From the NCBI GenBank assembly GCA_964515915.1, contig CAZEXM010000017.1, forward strand, positions 1 through 26,657: DNA of 26,657 nucleotides, in the 5' to 3' direction. Shown one piece after another: positions 23,370 through 26,657 of this stretch. The DNA is from JAHOYW01 sp964515915 (lineage in GTDB: Bacteria; Verrucomicrobiota; Lentisphaeria; Victivallales; Victivallaceae). Position 1 is the first letter of the stretch. Every line of letters starts with the position of its first letter. Under the pieces are notes generated by a model, which worked only from the letters and a program-made list of their open reading frames with translations, was not told the DNA's origin and ran no database searches. Position numbers and translations under genes: made by a program.

Positions 23370-25067
23370 ATGAACGATACTAAGGCCTTAAAAGGCAGTG
23401 ACATAACCATAAAATGTCTCGAAAATGAAGGAGTTAAGACGCTTTTTGCTTATCCGGGCGGGTTTTCGCTGGAGTTACATCAATCCTTACAGGATTCCAG
23501 TATTCGCGTCATTCTGCCGCGTCATGAGCAGGGCGGAGCCTTCGCTGCCGGCGGTTATGCCCGCGCGACGGGGAAAGTTGGCGCCTGCATGGCGACCAGC
23601 GGGCCGGGAGCAACCAATTTGCTGACTGGCATCGCCGATGCTTATATGGATTCAATTCCATTGGTTTGCGTAACCGGACAGGTGCCTGCATCCTTGATTG
23701 GTAAAAACGTTTTTCAGGAAACCGATATCATCGGCATGACCCGTCCTATCGTTAAACACAGTTATCTGGTTTTAGCCGCGAAAGACCTGCCGCGGATCAT
23801 AAAAGAGGCATTCCATTTGGCAATAAGCGGCCGTCCGGGTCCGGTTGTAGTTGATATTCCCAAGAATGTCCAGCAGGAAATCTGCGAAGTGGACTTCAAT
23901 CCCAAACTTGAATTTAACGCTTATGAATCACATTTTGATTTCAGCAAAGATGAGATTAAAAAGCTCAAAAAAATGATTCGTGCCAGCAAACGTCCCTGTC
24001 TGTATGCCGGCGGCGGAATTATCACTGCGGGAGCTTCGGACGAATTACGCAAATTTGCTGAAGCCTATAATATACCGGTTGTAACTACGCTCATGGGAGT
24101 AGGCGGCTTCCCTGAAAATCATCCTTTGAGCCTGAAATGGCTGGGGATGCATGGCACTGTTTACGCAAATAACGCGGCCAATGAATGTGATTTACTATTG
24201 GCCTTCGGGGCGCGTTTTGACGACCGCGTAACCGGCAATCCGAAAAACTTTGCCGTTGGCGCCAGGATTGTTCATGTTGACATTGACAAGTCGGAAATAA
24301 ACAAAAATAAAACTGCTGATCTGGGTATCGTCGCGGATATTAAAGAGTTTCTGCAGGAGCTCAACAAAAAACCGGTTCATCAGGATTACAGCGCCTGGCA
24401 TGAGCGCATTAAAGGCTGGAAGGAAGAATTTCCCTTGATGTACAAGGAAAAACCGGGAAGCGTCCAGCCACAGTACGTCATGCAGAAACTTTGCGAAATG
24501 ACCAATGGCGAAGCGATTATCGTTCCCGGAGTGGGCCAGCATCAGATGTGGGCGGCGCAATATTATACTTACACTTATCCGCGTCAACTCTTGACTTCCG
24601 GCGGACTTGGCGCAATGGGCTTCGGTTTGCCGGCGGCGATGGGCGCGAAAGTAGCCCGTCCGGACAAACTGGTTATCAACATAGACGGTGATGGCAGTTT
24701 CCAGATGAACATTCAGGAGCTCGGCACCTTGCATTCCGAAGAGATTAATATAAAAATGATTATTCTCAACAACCAGCATCTTGGAATGGTGGCGCAATGG
24801 GAAGACCGTTTTTACGGCGGCAGGCGCGGCAATACTGTTATGATAAACAAGCGCGTTGACCGTCCTTATCCTGATTTTGTAACTATTGCCAGTGGTTATG
24901 CCATACCCGGGCGTGAAGTTTACAAGCGCGAGGAGTTGGAACCAGCGATTAAGGAAATGCTTGAGACAGAAGGTTCGTTTATTCTGGACGTCCATACAGG
25001 CTACGAGGAACACGTTTTGCCAATGATTCCTCCAGGCAAGGATTACAAATCAATAATCAACGAGTAG
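23370..25067 (+). CDS. ilvB: acetolactate synthase large subunit
   Basis: A 565-residue ThDP enzyme that joins two pyruvates, or pyruvate and 2-oxobutyrate, at the first step of valine, leucine and isoleucine synthesis. The catalytic Glu53 lies in RHEQGG. GATNLLTGIADAYMDSIPLV and IGKNVFQETDI follow, the central FAD-type domain is present (GARFDDRVTGNPKNF), and the ThDP-Mg motif is GDGSFQMN near 440. The ThDP loop reads FAYPGGFSLELHQSL rather than the common GYPGGAVLPIYD. This variant I associate with PVC-type enzymes (from memory). AGGA precedes the ATG at 23370. No ilvN or ilvC is adjacent. Confidence 0.93.
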   Translation: MNDTKALKGSDITIKCLENEGVKTLFAYPGGFSLELHQSLQDSSIRVILPRHEQGGAFAAGGYARATGKVGACMATSGPGATNLLTGIADAYMDSIPLVCVTGQVPASLIGKNVFQETDIIGMTRPIVKHSYLVLAAKDLPRIIKEAFHLAISGRPGPVVVDIPKNVQQEICEVDFNPKLEFNAYESHFDFSKDEIKKLKKMIRASKRPCLYAGGGIITAGASDELRKFAEAYNIPVVTTLMGVGGFPENHPLSLKWLGMHGTVYANNAANECDLLLAFGARFDDRVTGNPKNFAVGARIVHVDIDKSEINKNKTADLGIVADIKEFLQELNKKPVHQDYSAWHERIKGWKEEFPLMYKEKPGSVQPQYVMQKLCEMTNGEAIIVPGVGQHQMWAAQYYTYTYPRQLLTSGGLGAMGFGLPAAMGAKVARPDKLVINIDGDGSFQMNIQELGTLHSEEINIKMIILNNQHLGMVAQWEDRFYGGRRGNTVMINKRVDRPYPDFVTIASGYAIPGREVYKREELEPAIKEMLETEGSFILDVHTGYEEHVLPMIPPGKDYKSIINE

Positions 25068-25104
25068 AAGAGGCAAAATCTCTTTCCAAAAAAAACTGAC
25101 TGTG

Positions 25105-25137
25105 CCGGTGTAGGATTCTACACCGGTCTTTGTTTTT
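25105..25137 (+). terminator. strong intrinsic terminator of ilvB
   Basis: CCGGTGTAG (25105-25113) pairs perfectly with CTACACCGG (25118-25126) across a GATT loop, followed by TCTTTGTTTTT. Confidence 0.88.
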
Positions 25138-25292
25138 AAAAAGCGAAAATCCTTGCGCGGCAAAAAAATAATCTTCTATCGCCATGCAATTCGTTCAGGT
25201 TGATATTTTCATTAATAAAATTGCTCGCGGCAAGGCAGGCAGTTTGCTGAAATTATAAAGATTTAAAATTTTTGCTTGTAAAGTTTTCATTT

Positions 25293-25321
25293 TTGTCCCT
25301 TATGGTTTATATTGATATAAA
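25293..25321 (+). promoter_or_regulatory. candidate promoter of the coiled-coil lipoprotein gene
   Basis: TTGTCC (25293-25298), 17-bp spacer, TATAAA (25316-25321), about 25 bp before the start codon at 25346. Confidence 0.45.
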
Positions 25322-25345
25322 ACAATACCTAAATTTGGAGTAAAA

Positions 25346-26146
25346 ATGAAAAATTTTGTGTTTATGTTATTAACGATAATTGTTTTAACGCTAATACTTG
25401 CAGCTTGCCAGTCCTCGCCGGAGGAATCATTAGCGGAAACCTATAGATTCCGGCGTAATGCCGTACTTTTTCAAGTTGGTAATTTGGTTGGAGATGTTGG
25501 AGGCGCCTATACCGACAAAACCGCGGTTATGCAGTATCTGGACTCTTTCATTAGAAAAAACCCACGTGTAGCTAAGGTTACATTGGCTTCAGTTCCTATG
25601 GCTAAGCCGCCATTTGCAATCAGTTTATCGCAAGTTCAAAGAGCCGCCCCGCGACCTGTAGGCAAATACATTCCCAAACTAAGATTTAACAAATCTAAAA
25701 ATATGATTTGGTACCGCAAATTACTGAGAAAAAAATTTGCTTTTTGGTATCAGCCGACAAAATCTACTGGAAAAATTTCGTATGTGTATCCTGTTTTTAA
25801 CAAGTCAAATCCTGCTGTTATACTATATATATTGAAATTGGATTTTGAGAAACCGGATAATCCTGTTCTTTTCTGGAATGTCTACAAAAGGTTTTATAAG
25901 CAGGAGTTATTGAAGCAGGAGGATGAATATCTCAAAAAATATTTTCTTTTAAAAAGGGAAGCAGAGCAGAAGGAGTTGGAATCTGAGGCGGTAAAGAAAT
26001 CGAAAGAGGCAAACACATATTATAATCTGAAGCTCAAGGAGCTGGAAAAGACTGCAAAGGAAAGGGAAAGATTATTTATAGAACGGCAAAAAAACAAGTA
26101 CAAATCGCAAAGGTCTGTTAAAAAGAAGAAAAGCCCGAAAAAATAA
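25346..26146 (+). CDS. lipoprotein with C-terminal coiled coil, unknown function
   Basis: A 266-residue exported protein. The signal ends in a perfect lipobox, LILAAC, so Cys21 should be lipidated. Residues ~25-190 form a globular part with many aromatic and basic residues (IWYRKLLRKKFAFWYQP, GKISYVYPVF), with a pattern reminiscent of a small sensor or PAS/Cache-like fold, but I cannot name a family. Residues ~195-266 are a long charged helix or coiled coil (EAEQKELESEAVKKSKEANT) ending in a Lys-rich tail. GGAG lies six bases before the ATG. It is monocistronic, between ilvB and tRNA-Val. The basic tail could contact peptidoglycan or another anionic polymer. Confidence 0.85.
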   Translation: MKNFVFMLLTIIVLTLILAACQSSPEESLAETYRFRRNAVLFQVGNLVGDVGGAYTDKTAVMQYLDSFIRKNPRVAKVTLASVPMAKPPFAISLSQVQRAAPRPVGKYIPKLRFNKSKNMIWYRKLLRKKFAFWYQPTKSTGKISYVYPVFNKSNPAVILYILKLDFEKPDNPVLFWNVYKRFYKQELLKQEDEYLKKYFLLKREAEQKELESEAVKKSKEANTYYNLKLKELEKTAKERERLFIERQKNKYKSQRSVKKKKSPKK

Positions 26147-26210
26147 CAATTTTTTAACAATTTAAATTTGTATTTTTTTAAATAAGCGGTATTCTAAGAT
26201 TTCATCTTAA

Positions 26211-26287
<77 letters not shown>

Positions 26288-26657
26288 TTTTTTCACCCTC
26301 AAATATCTAATTACCAATAAGTTCCACCTGAAACCCGGCAAGCCACTGTCATTGCGATTCTAGCCAATTCTGCCTGTTTCGTCACATCATTTATTACCAA
26401 TTTATTACCACTCTATTTTAGGAGGCTTTGAGCTTAGAGTAAAAAACAAATTAATGTTAATTATACTATAGATTACTTCATTATCTCACTTTTGTCAATA
26501 TAAACTGCCCAAATAAGCACATTTTATATCACAAGATGTTCATAGCCTCTACTTAATTAATGGTATTATACTTGAAATGTCTATAAATAGCCACTATCTT
26601 TTTATTATTACTTAAGTTTTGCAGTTCGTTTTTCTGCTTGATATTATGATGCAATTT
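26288..26657. other. AT-rich stretch after tRNA-Val without a convincing gene
   Basis: This is 370 bp with no ORF of note on either strand. It contains two TTTATTACCA copies 11 bp apart (26390, 26401), and a short minus-strand frame ending near 26310 that looks like a decayed gene end. Nothing more can be supported. Confidence 0.5.

Noticed and set aside
24195..25013. 272-codon open frame on the minus strand within ilvB
   Set aside because: It is fully antisense to a well-conserved ThDP enzyme, with no start signal and no recognisable motif.
26310..26400. Short minus-strand frame of about 29 codons that could be a decayed integrase end near tRNA-Val
   Set aside because: No motif of a tyrosine recombinase is visible, no copy of the tRNA 3' end occurs elsewhere in the window, and the frame has no start.

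Overview
The window looks like a chromosomal segment of a Gram-negative bacterium, most likely from the PVC group and plausibly Lentisphaerae-like. This placement is inferred from gene content, not from any search. The clues are a Ser/Thr kinase fused to a formylglycine-generating-enzyme-like domain, an AraC regulator divergent from a uroporphyrinogen-decarboxylase-like protein, a DUF1343/NamZ-type muramidase, a DUF3568-like lipoprotein, secreted EF-hand and lysine-rich proteins, and an acetolactate synthase with an unusual thiamine-site loop. Lipoprotein signals and peptidoglycan enzymes indicate a cell with a wall.

Region 1-1323 (minus strand) holds a possible partial gene at the edge, a secreted PHB-depolymerase/feruloyl-esterase-like hydrolase and a FeoB-associated-type Cys-rich membrane peptide. 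Region 1533-4620 (plus) is an apparent operon behind a good sigma70-like promoter: a small exported protein, a CBS-pair protein, an EIIA(Ntr/Fru)-CBS fusion, and an ArsB/NhaD-type permease. It reads as a transporter with its own phosphorylation- and nucleotide-sensing proteins. Next come a nitronate-monooxygenase/FabK-like flavoenzyme with a C-terminal cysteine cluster, the convergent NamZ-like gene, and a stand-alone rpsD with a clear terminator.

Region 8122-12091 (minus) is a compact MoxR - DUF58 - membrane protein - VWA operon of the Bat type. It is followed by a CPBP/CAAX protease (plus), the large kinase-CsgG-like-FGE fusion and tilS (both minus), and divergent rdgB (plus).

Region 17850-19803 contains a partial duplication. 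The 3' end of rdgB, the following promoter/leader and the signal-peptide coding segment recur about 1.2 kb downstream. The two resulting secreted proteins, one with two EF-hands and one built of lysine-rich repeats, share only that export module. A small inverted-repeat element (18810-19025) lies between them. A second copy at 22705-23020 is itself split by another small inverted-repeat element with a CTAG target duplication, a nested pair of non-autonomous elements.

Region 19920-22608 holds the DUF3568-like lipoprotein, an AraC regulator and a divergent UroD-like gene with a direct-repeat operator candidate between them. Region 23176-25137 is ilvB with a long leader and a strong terminator; no ilvN or ilvC is nearby. 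The window ends with a coiled-coil lipoprotein, a tRNA-Val(GAC) with encoded CCA, and about 370 bp of AT-rich DNA without a convincing gene.
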